From Caldimicrobium sp. (GTDB taxonomy: Bacteria; Desulfobacterota; Thermodesulfobacteria; Thermodesulfobacteriales; Thermodesulfobacteriaceae): 41,561 nucleotides of DNA. Position 1 is the stretch's first letter; every line of letters starts with the position of its first letter. Position numbers and translations under genes: made by a program. The stretch spans positions 1-41,561 of the forward strand of contig JANXCE010000021.1 of the NCBI GenBank assembly GCA_025059715.1, read 5' to 3'. The notes beneath the pieces were generated by a model. That model had not been told where the DNA came from, searched no databases, and saw nothing but the letters and a program-made list of their open reading frames with translations. Positions 19,041 through 27,408 of the stretch are shown here, one piece after another.

Positions 19041-20345
19041 TTATTGATTCATAATACTTAGAAATTCTTCGTTTGACTTAGTATCTTTCATTTTTTCTAT
19101 TAAAAATTCCATGCATTCCACGGCACTAAGAGGAGCAAGCACTTTTCTTAGAAGCCAAACTTTTTGTAGGATATCGTTCGGAAGTAGTAATTCCTCTTTT
19201 CGCGTTCCACTGAGATGAATATCAATAGCAGGCCAAATTCTTCGATCCGCAAGCCTTCTATCCAGGACTATTTCCATATTGCCGGTGCCTTTAAACTCTT
19301 CAAAGATTACTTCATCCATGCGTGAGCCTGTGTCAATTAGACAAGTGGCAATAATGGTAAGACTTCCTCCTTCTTCAATGTTACGGGCGGCTCCAAAGAA
19401 TCTTTTAGGCTTATGTAAAGAGTTTGCATCAATTCCTCCCGAAAGAAGCTTTCCACTACTTGGCACCACCAAGTTATAAGCTCGCGTAAGACGGGTTAAA
19501 CTATCAAGAAGAATTACTACATCGTATTTACACTCCACTAAACGTTTAGCTTTTTCAATGACGATTTCTGCCACCTGAGTATGTTTTTGTGGCGGTTCAT
19601 CAAAGGTAGAACTAATTATTTCCGCTCTTGGAACTGTTCTTTGCATTTCTGTAACTTCCTCTGGCCTTTCATCAATAAGAAGTATGATAAGATAAATTTG
19701 AGGATAGTTTTGGACTATTCCATTAGCAATATTCTGTAAAAGAACAGTCTTACCAGTTCGAGGGGGAGCTACAATAAGGCCTCGCTGTCCTTTGCCAATG
19801 GGAACGAAAAGATCTATTATCCGCGTGGATAAGTTATCGGGAGTAGTTTCCAATCTTAACCACTTATTAGGATGAATAGGTGTAAGATGGTCAAAGGGAG
19901 TGCGTATTTTAACAATTTCAGGAGATAGATAGTTAACCCTTTCAATCTTAGCTAAGGCAAAATACTTCTCTCCCTCTTTAGGTTGCCTGATGGTGCCTAT
20001 GATAATATCCCCAGTTTTAAGGCCAAATTTTCTAATTTGAGGAGGAGATACATAGATGTCTTCGGAGCTTGGCAAATAATTGTAGTCTCTGAATCTGAGA
20101 AATCCAAACCCTTCCGGTAAAACCTCTAATAAGCCTTCAACGATAATTTCATAGTCTTTACTTAGCAAAGATTGAACGATTTGATAGATAACCTCTGTTT
20201 TTTTGTAATAAGAATAGATATTCTCTATACCTAATTCCTCTGCCCATTGATATAATTCTGAGAGCGATTTTTTTCTTATCTGTGATAGGTAGATGGAGTA
20301 GGCCTTTTCTAAAGGGATTTCTTTTTTCAGGGATAATTCTTCCAT
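19041..20345 (-). CDS. rho: Transcription termination factor Rho
   Basis: Rho is a hexameric RNA-dependent ATPase that ends transcription. The N-terminal helix bundle (about 15-60) precedes the cold-shock-like RNA-binding domain ([30 protein letters not shown]). The ATPase domain has Walker A APPRTGKT (193-200), where E. coli has APPKAGKT, and Walker [31 protein letters not shown] is the secondary RNA-binding loop. The length of 434 is normal, with none of the long insert seen in some phyla. tRNA-Asn is upstream on the same strand. Confidence 0.97.
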   Translation of the reverse strand: MEELSLKKEIPLEKAYSIYLSQIRKKSLSELYQWAEELGIENIYSYYKKTEVIYQIVQSLLSKDYEIIVEGLLEVLPEGFGFLRFRDYNYLPSSEDIYVSPPQIRKFGLKTGDIIIGTIRQPKEGEKYFALAKIERVNYLSPEIVKIRTPFDHLTPIHPNKWLRLETTPDNLSTRIIDLFVPIGKGQRGLIVAPPRTGKTVLLQNIANGIVQNYPQIYLIILLIDERPEEVTEMQRTVPRAEIISSTFDEPPQKHTQVAEIVIEKAKRLVECKYDVVILLDSLTRLTRAYNLVVPSSGKLLSGGIDANSLHKPKRFFGAARNIEEGGSLTIIATCLIDTGSRMDEVIFEEFKGTGNMEIVLDRRLADRRIWPAIDIHLSGTRKEELLLPNDILQKVWLLRKVLAPLSAVECMEFLIEKMKDTKSNEEFLSIMNQ

Positions 20346-20427
20346 TTTTTCACCTCGATTTAACGAATTTTTGAAATTATCCTACAAGAGGACCTATTCC
20401 GAGAAAGAAGTAATAATTTAGAAGAAG

Positions 20428-20500
20428 CTCCCCGGGCAGGACTCGAACCTGCAGCCTATGGGTTAACAGCCCACCGCTCTGCCGATTGAGCTACCGGGGA
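20428..20500 (-). tRNA. tRNA-Asn (anticodon GTT), CCA not encoded
   Basis: The minus strand folds as a cloverleaf. Acceptor TCCCCGG pairs with CCGGGGA. The D arm is GCTC...GAGC, the anticodon loop is CTGTTAA with GTT (20465-20467 on +), and the T arm includes GGTTCGAGTCC. The discriminator is G (20428) and the next bases are CTTC, so CCA must be added by the enzyme encoded at 38867-40318. Confidence 0.95.
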
Positions 20501-20509
20501 ATTTCTTTT

Positions 20510-20537
20510 AAAATAACCAAAAATAAGGTTTTGTCAA
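20510..20537 (-). promoter_or_regulatory. Promoter of tRNA-Asn (and perhaps rho)
   Basis: Read on the minus strand, TTGACA (20532-20537) and TATTTT (20510-20515) are 16 bases apart, about 10 bases before the tRNA 5' end. rho lies 82 bases beyond the tRNA with no clear terminator between. Confidence 0.6.
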
Positions 20538-20590
20538 GAGGGTGTATAAGTCCATATGATTTTAGACTGAGGGGAATTCTCATAAAATTT

Positions 20591-20951
20591 TTAACAAATC
20601 CACTCTAAAGGCGATACATTCCCAAGACCACTATGCACTCTCTCCGTATTCTACCTTATCAAATACCTCATCTACTCCCCATACTCAATAAACTCCTGTA
20701 ATGTCCTATTAAATCTCTCTACATATCCATTCCCTCCCTCTCAAACTCCTTCCCAAAATCCCCTAAAGTTCACATTCATTATCGTCTTCATGTCCCTTAT
20801 CTCAAAAAAAGCTACCGCTTTAAATTTCCTCCAAAGGTCCCTTCCACTCCTGCTCGATAAATAACTACACCTATTGTAACTTAAAAGCAAGTTCTTTTCT
20901 CTGGGATACATCTTTGATAGCTTCAAGTCTTTGTAGCAATTCTAGGTCCAT
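20591..20951 (-). pseudogene. Decayed DDE transposase (rve-type integrase core), copy 1, internally deleted
   Basis: Reading the minus strand in pieces, MDLELLQRLEAIKDVSQRKE starts at 20951. After frame changes and a large deletion comes FEIRDMKTIMNVNFRGFW (a damaged DNG-x-EF segment of the catalytic core). Then comes NGYVERFNRTLQEFIEYGE, stop, and NTERVHSGLGNVSPLEWI ending at 20591. The last two blocks are the typical C-terminal part of rve-family (IS3/IS481-like) transposases. Stops and frameshifts show that it is dead. The same N-terminal block recurs at about 23035-23085, so both came from one element type. Confidence 0.75.
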
Positions 20952-21217
20952 TTTTAAACTTTGATGGAAACATTAAGGTGCCACACTTGCCTTGTTTCTA
21001 CCTATTGTTTCTACTTTTTTCACTAAGAGATCTGCTTACGATTGATTTTTTGATTTTCAATTTTCCCCTTTTTCTTACTTCACAATCAGAGGCAAAACTT
21101 ATGGCCCCCTTATGCTGAGATAGGGGAACACAAAAGTCAATATTGGATTTATAAAGTTAGATATAATTGGATGAATAGAACACTTTTTTAGATGATCAAC
21201 TGGAAGGTGGTTTTTGA
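20952..21217. other. Non-coding stretch between transposase remnant 1 and the Rpn gene
   Basis: AT-rich sequence with no credible frame, repeat or promoter that I can support. It may contain the decayed outer end of the insertion element. Confidence 0.3.
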
Positions 21218-22222
21218 TTAGGTTTCATTGATTCTATAGCCAAATTGTTGGATTACTTCCAGGGGGTTTGAGGCAAGAATAAGCTCTCTGTGAAGCCTCT
21301 TTAGTTTTCCGCGGTCAGTTTCTGCCTTGATCTGCTCTTCCAATTGCTTTGGCACTCTTCCAAGCTTTACCTCCACCACCTCAAGCACCATCTCCTGAGC
21401 CTCCTTTAAGAGGCCCTGCTGTAACCCCTGTTGTATGCCCTGTTGCAAACCCAACTCGTATTTCCTCTCTGAATAGGTCTTCAACTCAAACTCCACTCTT
21501 TCACCTCCTACCTCTCTTAATTTAATCAACACCTCTTCCTCGTCAAGCCCCTTCTCCTTTGAAATTATCAACAAAAACCACTCCAAATACCATCTTTCCC
21601 TCTCCCCTAACTTCCCCACCACCTCTACAAACCTCACTATCCCCCTCAATAACTCTTCAAGCGGTCTATCAAGATTCCTAAGCAAATAGAGATATGCATA
21701 CACCACACTATAAAGCTCAATCCCCTTCAAAAGGTCCTCTCGGTTAAGGCTTACCAAGTCAAGCAGTAACACCCTGTAGTTTAGAAAGTAAGACCTAATC
21801 TCAGCAGGTATTTCAAAGAGTTCCACAAACTCAACGGGATAGAGCCAAGGCCTTTCTCCGTGATAGAAGATGAAGGGAAGCACGGGGATAGGTTTTGAGC
21901 CTTCTTTGAGGGCTTTTTCAAAGAGAGCGGAGATGTAGTTTAAGATTTGAGCGTAAGCTGAGAGATCTTGATAGGACTTGTGTTCGAGGAGGATGTAGAG
22001 TTGAACAGGTTTTCCGAGGAGGGGGACTTGGGCGATGAGGTCAGGAAGGAGGCGTTTTTCTTTGGGAAGGGAGATTTGTTCTTCAGGCACCAGAGAGAGT
22101 TGAGAGAGGTCTAAGTGGGGAAGGAGGTCCTTTGGGAGAAATTCTTGAAGGAAGGCCTTAAGATTTTCAGGGTCTTTAAGGATTGCCTTAGCATAGAGAT
22201 CGTAGGCCTTAAGCTCTGCCAT
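21218..22222 (-). CDS. Rpn family recombination-promoting nuclease / putative transposase (PD-(D/E)XK)
   Basis: The 334-residue protein matches the Rpn/transposase_31 family, DNA endonucleases linked to RecA-independent recombination. The nuclease core is visible: Asp61 in LLPDLIAQV, then Glu80-x-Lys82 in YILLEHKSYQD, and a downstream QILNYISALFEK helix. FIFYHGERPW is typical. Near residue 250-268 is the family's Gln-Gly repeat YELGLQQGIQQGLQQGLL, and a helical tail follows. The frame is intact although everything around it is decayed, so it may be recent or under selection. Such genes vary in the repeat region, which can change length by slippage. Confidence 0.85.
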   Translation of the reverse strand: MAELKAYDLYAKAILKDPENLKAFLQEFLPKDLLPHLDLSQLSLVPEEQISLPKEKRLLPDLIAQVPLLGKPVQLYILLEHKSYQDLSAYAQILNYISALFEKALKEGSKPIPVLPFIFYHGERPWLYPVEFVELFEIPAEIRSYFLNYRVLLLDLVSLNREDLLKGIELYSVVYAYLYLLRNLDRPLEELLRGIVRFVEVVGKLGERERWYLEWFLLIISKEKGLDEEEVLIKLREVGGERVEFELKTYSERKYELGLQQGIQQGLQQGLLKEAQEMVLEVVEVKLGRVPKQLEEQIKAETDRGKLKRLHRELILASNPLEVIQQFGYRINET

Positions 22223-22375
22223 AGAGGAAGTATAAAGGGAATCTGTTAAGAAGACAAGAGGTTATGTGAGAAAGCTTTGGAATTATGTTTCTGCGTTTTG
22301 ATTTATATGAGTATCAGGGTATTGTGTTAGAGAGGATTCTCTGTTAGGTCTTCTTGACTTTGTTACTTCTTTCTT
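22223..22375. other. Non-coding stretch upstream of the Rpn gene
   Basis: No frame or repeat is recognised. It must contain the Rpn promoter on the minus strand, which I could not place. Confidence 0.3.
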
Positions 22376-22515
22376 CATGCAATCCCCTTGAAGCGGAGAG
22401 ATCCCTTTCTCTACAATCCCCATTGAAGCGGGTCGGGTTGCAACTTTTTATTTTTCTAAATTAACTAAACCCTCAAAATAGTCGCAATCCCCTTTAAAGC
22501 GGGGCAGGTTGCAAC
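22376..22515. CRISPR. Degenerate CRISPR fragment: two 35-nt repeats, one 36-nt spacer and a broken third repeat
   Basis: Repeat C (22481-22515) and repeat B (22410-22444) match at 27 of 35 positions, including all of GCAATCCCC apart from its first base, AAGCGGG and GGTTGCAAC. They are separated by exactly 36 bases (22445-22480), a usual CRISPR spacer length. A third, damaged unit (A) at 22376-22396 keeps GCAATCCCC-TT-GAAGCGG and then diverges straight into B. On the minus strand the repeat starts GTTGCAAC and ends GATTGCGAC, with an internal CCCC/GGGG stem, which is the common CRISPR repeat layout. No cas gene is in the window, so it is a relic. Confidence 0.68.
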
Positions 22516-22639
22516 CCCTAATCCCATACCAGCCTCTTCAATCAAGCCTTGTGATTGTTTAGAACAAACTATATTTTGCAAATTAACCCTCTGAAAGTCT
22601 CTATCCATAGCCTTAAAACTTACACCAAAAGTCCCTCCC

Positions 22640-23085
22640 AATACTGCTTGATAATAAACTAATCCCCATAAGCAAATACAAATCTATTAACCATGTCTCT
22701 CGCCACCTCTTCTCTCTCAAGAAACCTCCCCTCTTCTCATAATTACTAAAGCCTTTGCACCTCCTCTCTCCAAACTCACCACCTTTCTTTCAAATACTTT
22801 ATAATCCTTCCAATCGTAGATAGGAACACCAAAGCTATACCCCCCTTTCTATAAAATCTATCTCCTAAGGTCTTAAGCTTCTTTTTCCCTACATGCAAGG
22901 ATGTTCTCTCCTGTAACTCAGTATAAACTCAATAACCTCCTTTTGCCTCCTCTTTAAGCATTTCCTCTCTACTTAACAGTGACTTCTATGCCAAAGGAGT
23001 TGTGAAATTTGATGCCCTCTTGTCTAAAGGCGACTTCTTTTCTTTGGGATGCATCTTTGATTGCTTAAAGTCTTTGTAGCCTTTT
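22640..23085 (-). pseudogene. Decayed DDE transposase, copy 2 (N-terminal half)
   Basis: The minus strand reads AIKDASQRKEVAFRQEGIKF in one frame from about 23070. A second frame then reads EVIEFILSYRREHPCM, stop, GKKKLKTLGDRFYRKGGIA and LSTIGRIIKYLKER, followed by fragments such as VARDMVNRFVFAYGD near 22680. This is the helix-turn-helix N-terminal half of an rve-type transposase with several stops and frameshifts. No C-terminal catalytic end remains. AIKD-x-SQRKE is shared with copy 1. The left limit is approximate. Confidence 0.7.
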
Positions 23086-23191
23086 TAGTGTATGATAGGA
23101 GATGGGATTAGTGAGAAGTTAAACCATTGATATTTAATTTTGGCACTTTTTACCCTCTAAAAATAGCTTGAATTTATGTAGGTTGATGGGG
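23086..23191. other. Non-coding stretch before the GGDEF operon promoter
   Basis: This is AT-rich. TTTTGGCACTTTTTACC near 23138-23154 may be part of an insertion-element end. No gene is seen. Confidence 0.3.
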
Positions 23192-23220
23192 TTGGAGATT
23201 TATATTGATAAATCTAATAT
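23192..23220 (+). promoter_or_regulatory. Promoter of the GGDEF-kinase operon with embedded operator palindrome
   Basis: -35 TTGGAG (23192-23197) and -10 TAATAT (23215-23220) are 17 bases apart. The spacer is almost entirely a perfect inverted repeat, AGATTTAT (23196-23203) and ATAAATCT (23208-23215), around ATTG. A dimeric repressor bound there would block RNA polymerase. Confidence 0.6.
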
Positions 23221-23265
23221 TGAGATGTTTCATTTTAGCGTTATTATATGAAGAGGAGGTTAGCT

Positions 23266-24678
23266 ATGAGGAAAATTCAAGAATCACTTGGCAAACTTAT
23301 AGAACTGATTTTAAATAGAAGCCTTTTTTGGAAGGTGGGTTTTATAATAGGTTTATGTATTTCTGTTAATCTGGCTTCAGTTATTTATCTTTACTATTTT
23401 ATCTCTAAAAAAGCAACTAGCCTTGGTTTTTTTTCCGAAATTGTAATTTATTTTGAGAATATATTTTACCTTATTCTAATCATAAGTAGCGTTTTTCTCA
23501 TAATTGGAGCCATTGCTTTTTGGTTCTTGGTTAAAAAACCTCTTACTAATATTGTTAACGCTCTAAACACTTTAATTTATTCCCCAGAAAGTGTAAGTAT
23601 GGAGACCCTTAAAGAATATAGGGCTCGTGATGAAATAGGACAATTAGTGCAAACTGTAAATCAACTTTTAGCAAACTTTAGAGAGATTAATGTATATAGA
23701 CATATAATTGAAAACGATGAATCAGTAGAAGAAGTATATGAGCGTGTAGCTCATATTCTGAGAAAACTTTCCTTTTCAAGCTTCGTAATCTATGAAGTTT
23801 CAAACTCCCAAAATACTATGAAGGTGGTCTGCAAGAGTGATGAGGATTTAGAAGTAAATGTTGAAAAGTTATTTAATGCGGATAAGTGTAGGGCAAAGAG
23901 AACTGGTAAAATAGTATCTTCCTTAGAGGCTCCAAATATCTGTAGGTTGTATGAATACAATGGTATTACTAATCATTATTGTATTCCTATAGTTTCTGGG
24001 AATAGAGTTTCCGGGATAGTGGAAATCCATTTACCTATGACAGATCTTACAATCAGGGATAAAAAACTAAAGGAGAAATTGAACTTAATTAAGACCTATT
24101 TGGATGAAACCGCACCAGTGATAGAATCCAAGAGATATGCAGAAGCCCTCAAAGAACAAACTTTTAAAGATCCTCTAACCAACTTGTATAATAGAAGATT
24201 TTTAGAAAGTATCATTGAAAATCTAACGGCTCAGATCATAAGAAGAGGAACGGTTTTAGGAATATTAATGTGCGATTTAGATTATTTTAAGTCTATTAAT
24301 GACAAATATGGTCATGAAGTGGGAGATTTAGTTTTAAAAGAAACAGCTCAACTCTTAGCTGACAACGTGCGAAAATCTGATTTGGTAGTAAGATTTGGTG
24401 GGGAAGAATTTTTAATTTTATTACTTGATATTAAAGAAGGTGAAGGGGAAAAAATAGCGGAGAAATTGAGAAAGCTAATTGAATTATTTGAATTTAAGAC
24501 CCCTAAGGGCATAGTAAGAAGAACAATTTCTATAGGAGTTTCCGAATTTCCCCTTGATAGTTCAGCTATATGGGAAGCTATAAAGTTTGCGGACATAGCA
24601 CTCTATAAGGCAAAAGAGGCCGGTAGGAATAGAGTTGTTAGATTTAAAAGAGAATTTTGGACCCACGAGGAATATTGA
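23266..24678 (+). CDS. Membrane GAF-GGDEF diguanylate cyclase
   Basis: The protein makes cyclic di-GMP. Two membrane helices (about 22-46 and 65-90) surround a very short outer loop, so sensing is probably not periplasmic. A HAMP-like linker, a GAF-like domain (about 145-290) and GGDEF (from about 303) follow. The active site is intact, GGEEF at 378-382, and the inhibitory site RKSD lies five residues before it. The GAF part holds four Cys; DKCRAKRTGK, NICRLYE and HYCIPI follow a CxxxRxG...C...C pattern seen in GGDEF-linked GAF domains. ATG 23266 is chosen because GAGGAGG (23253-23259) lies just upstream; ATG 23248 would precede that site. It overlaps or abuts the kinase gene. Confidence 0.9.
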   Translation: MRKIQESLGKLIELILNRSLFWKVGFIIGLCISVNLASVIYLYYFISKKATSLGFFSEIVIYFENIFYLILIISSVFLIIGAIAFWFLVKKPLTNIVNALNTLIYSPESVSMETLKEYRARDEIGQLVQTVNQLLANFREINVYRHIIENDESVEEVYERVAHILRKLSFSSFVIYEVSNSQNTMKVVCKSDEDLEVNVEKLFNADKCRAKRTGKIVSSLEAPNICRLYEYNGITNHYCIPIVSGNRVSGIVEIHLPMTDLTIRDKKLKEKLNLIKTYLDETAPVIESKRYAEALKEQTFKDPLTNLYNRRFLESIIENLTAQIIRRGTVLGILMCDLDYFKSINDKYGHEVGDLVLKETAQLLADNVRKSDLVVRFGGEEFLILLLDIKEGEGEKIAEKLRKLIELFEFKTPKGIVRRTISIGVSEFPLDSSAIWEAIKFADIALYKAKEAGRNRVVRFKREFWTHEEY

Positions 24679-24680
24679 GC

Positions 24681-27257
24681 GTGATTTTAAAGTTAAAAGT
24701 TGACGAATTAATTAGGGATACGCCTCTTCCTGCCTTTATTATAACAAAAGATCACAAGATCTATCATGTGAATGAGCCTTTTTGTAGATTCTTGGGTAAA
24801 TCTAAGGAGGAGATAGAGGGAAAGTTTTGCTTTGAGTTAGTTCATCAAGAACGGGAGATTCCCTTATTATGTCCTTTAAAAAGTGGAGAAGTATGCTTTT
24901 TAAGTGGATGTTCAGGGCTTTTTAGCCAGGGTTGTTGTCTTTGTCCCCAAGTCTGTGATGAAAATCAAGAATTAAGTGAAAAAGCCTATGCAAGAGGTTA
25001 CTACTTTAGAGAATTTTATGAGCCTAAGCTACAACGCTATCTTCGGGTAACTCTTATACCCCTTTTTAGTGAAAAAGAAGAGCTTTACGGTTATCTACAT
25101 TTTATCGAAGAACAAACTGAAAGGTTTGAACTTTTCAAATTCTTGGAGTTAGTTGTAGATCACTATCCTGGTTTATTATTTGTCGTGGATGAGAATTTTC
25201 AAATAATCTTTATGAATCAAAGGGTAAGGGAGCTCAATTTCCAGGAAGGTGCAAGGTGTCATTATCTAATATTTGGAAAAGCTGAACCCTGTGAGGATTG
25301 CTTTTTCCTTGGGAGAGGTCCTGCGGAAGGTAGCATAGTTTATTCTCCGATCTCAAGAAGATTTCTCTCTAAAACTTTTTGCTATCTTAGTGGACTAACG
25401 GGAAAGAGGTATAAAGTGGGCCTTTATCAGGATGTAACAGAAGCACTGAGAGTTTTTGATGAGGCAACAGTTGCCCTTGTAGTTACTACTCCTAATGGAG
25501 AAATACTAAAGTATAACCAAAGGGCAAGAGAACTATTTAAGTTAAAGGAACCCCCTCTTCGCCTTTATAGGGCACAGGATTTCTGGGTTAATTCTGAGGA
25601 AAGAGATAGATATATTGAAACCTTAAATAGAGAAGGAGCAGTTTATAACTACGAAACAACCCTCAAGAATCTTCAAGGAGAGCCCTTTTTTGCCTTAATT
25701 TCATCCAAGCTATATAAAGAAGAAGACGAGGTGGTTATCTATAGTTCAATACTGGATATCACATCATACATAAAAATCAAAAACGAAGTTTTTAGATTTA
25801 TACAACAGGTATTGGAATTTTTACCGGTGGGAGTAGCAGTTATTGATGAACAAGACAGGGTCATTTTTGCAAACCAAAGATTCCTCTCTCTTACAGGGTA
25901 TACCTTGGAAGAATTGAAAGCCTCGAAACTTCACCAACTCCTGATTGCAGATCCCTTGTTAAGGGAAGCTGCTCAGAGAGTCTTTGAGGAGATTTCTAAG
26001 GGTAGAAGGAGTTACCTTTCTAAAAAGAGGATAGAGCTCTTAGCTAAGCGGAAAGAGGGAACTTTATTCCCGGCGGAGATCGTTTTTGATGAGATTTACC
26101 TTGATGGTAAAAGATTATTTATTGGTGCGGTTCAAGATATTACAGAAAGAAAGATTTTCGAAGAGAGGTTGCTCAGAGAAGAAAAGGAATTTGTTATAGA
26201 AAAGATTGCGGGAGGATTAGCTCACGATCTAAATAATATCTTGATGATACTAAAGGGCTACTTAGAACTCCTAAATAGTTCAATAAAAAATTATGGTGCT
26301 AAAGAAAAGCTATATATGGAAAAGGTGCTTTTAGCCTTTGATAGGATGAAGAACTTAGTAAGCGAGCTATTTATTTTATCAAAGGGTGAATGGCAAACAA
26401 CTGAGATAACCGATGTAAGCAATTTTTTAATGACCTGGGTTCCTTTCTTTTTGCAAGGAACCGCCATAAAACTTAACCTACATATTGAGCAAGGTTTGCA
26501 ATTATTCATTAAGGAAAGCCATCTTTTATCCTTAGTTCAAAATGTGGTTATCAATGCCAAAGAAGCTATGGAAAATATTGGTGAATTAACGGTGAGTGCC
26601 TATAAATTAGGAGATGTGGTTATAATAGAGTTTTTAGATACCGGTCCAGGAATTCCGCCTGAAATACAACCTAAGGTATTTGAGCCAGGCTTTTCAACTA
26701 AGGCGTATGGCTCGGGATTGGGGCTCTTTGTAGTGAAACGTCTAATGGAAATGTATGGTGGCAAAATAGAGATATATAGCGAGCTTGGTAGAGGAACAAA
26801 AGTTGTGCTGAAATTTCCCCAACCTAAGGGTTACTTCAAAGAAGCAGAAGCCGAGATCTATAGGGATCAAATAATCTCTGAACTTCCAAAGAAAAAGATA
26901 CTAATCTTAGATGATGAAGAAGATATAAGAGGTGTTTTACATGAATTTTTGTTAGAGCAGGGATTTGAGGTAGAGGTTGCCACAAATGGAGATGAAGCTT
27001 TTTACAAAATCAAGGAAGCCTTGGATATCAGTAAACCCTTTACGCATCTCCTTCTGGATTTAACTGTTCCTCAGGGTAAGGGTGGAGTATACTTATTAAA
27101 AAGGCTGACAGAGGAGAACATCAACCCTGAAAACTATAAAGTAATTTTTATGACTGGCTTTACTGAAAGGGAGATTCGAGAAGAGGCAGGAGATCTTAAA
27201 GTAGATCATATTTTATTTAAACCCTTTAGTCTTTCAAAGCTTTTGGAATTAATTTAA
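24681..27257 (+). CDS. Cytoplasmic multi-PAS hybrid histidine kinase with C-terminal receiver
   Basis: The protein senses a signal through about four PAS domains (roughly 10-150, 150-260, 262-370, 375-495) and autophosphorylates His515 in AGGLAHDLNNILMI. The ATPase has the N-box VVINAKEAMEN, DTGPGIPPEI and GSGLGLFVVK. A receiver follows with its phospho-Asp in LLLDLTVP (about 793) and Lys in LFKPF. PAS1 carries an unusual nine-Cys stretch (CPLKSGEVC, GCSG, QGCCLCPQVC) and PAS2 has ARCHYL and PCEDC, suggesting a metal, Fe-S or redox sensor. There is no transmembrane segment. The start could be GTG 24681, TTG 24675 (overlapping the previous stop) or TTG 24657. It is coupled to the cyclase gene. 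No separate response regulator is present. Confidence 0.9.
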   Translation: MILKLKVDELIRDTPLPAFIITKDHKIYHVNEPFCRFLGKSKEEIEGKFCFELVHQEREIPLLCPLKSGEVCFLSGCSGLFSQGCCLCPQVCDENQELSEKAYARGYYFREFYEPKLQRYLRVTLIPLFSEKEELYGYLHFIEEQTERFELFKFLELVVDHYPGLLFVVDENFQIIFMNQRVRELNFQEGARCHYLIFGKAEPCEDCFFLGRGPAEGSIVYSPISRRFLSKTFCYLSGLTGKRYKVGLYQDVTEALRVFDEATVALVVTTPNGEILKYNQRARELFKLKEPPLRLYRAQDFWVNSEERDRYIETLNREGAVYNYETTLKNLQGEPFFALISSKLYKEEDEVVIYSSILDITSYIKIKNEVFRFIQQVLEFLPVGVAVIDEQDRVIFANQRFLSLTGYTLEELKASKLHQLLIADPLLREAAQRVFEEISKGRRSYLSKKRIELLAKRKEGTLFPAEIVFDEIYLDGKRLFIGAVQDITERKIFEERLLREEKEFVIEKIAGGLAHDLNNILMILKGYLELLNSSIKNYGAKEKLYMEKVLLAFDRMKNLVSELFILSKGEWQTTEITDVSNFLMTWVPFFLQGTAIKLNLHIEQGLQLFIKESHLLSLVQNVVINAKEAMENIGELTVSAYKLGDVVIIEFLDTGPGIPPEIQPKVFEPGFSTKAYGSGLGLFVVKRLMEMYGGKIEIYSELGRGTKVVLKFPQPKGYFKEAEAEIYRDQIISELPKKKILILDDEEDIRGVLHEFLLEQGFEVEVATNGDEAFYKIKEALDISKPFTHLLLDLTVPQGKGGVYLLKRLTEENINPENYKVIFMTGFTEREIREEAGDLKVDHILFKPFSLSKLLELI

Positions 27258-27280
27258 AAGGATGGTGCAAAAATTTGGGG

Positions 27281-27294
27281 TGACATATTTGTCA
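27281..27294 (+). promoter_or_regulatory. Palindrome upstream of a sigma-54-type promoter (possible activator site)
   Basis: TGACATATTTGTCA is TGACA and TGTCA around TATT. It lies about 60-75 bases before the -24 element at 27357, a position used by enhancer-binding activators. Confidence 0.45.
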
Positions 27295-27356
27295 TTTGAA
27301 TATTGCAATTTTGTCTTTTTTATTTTTTAGGACCCAAGAATAGTTGAATTTAATTT

Positions 27357-27372
27357 TGGCATAAGTTTTGCA
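27357..27372 (+). promoter_or_regulatory. Sigma-54-type -24/-12 promoter before the small peptide gene
   Basis: TGGCATAAGTTTTGCA fits the TGGCAC-N5-TTGCA consensus, with GG (27358-27359) and GC (27370-27371) separated by exactly 10 bases. One base differs from consensus (T for C). The start codon of the next gene is 37 bases downstream. Confidence 0.65.
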
Positions 27373-27408
27373 AAGAATATTTTAAAAATCATTTAAGGAG
27401 GTTGAGCC

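Noticed and set aside
20741-20926. A 61-codon minus-strand open frame taken as a small gene
   Set aside because: Its C-terminal half is the damaged catalytic core of a transposase relic, so it is a chance frame in a pseudogene.
23141-23156. TGGCAC that looks like a sigma-54 -24 element before the GGDEF gene
   Set aside because: There is CC instead of GC at the -12 position. It is better seen as part of insertion-element debris.
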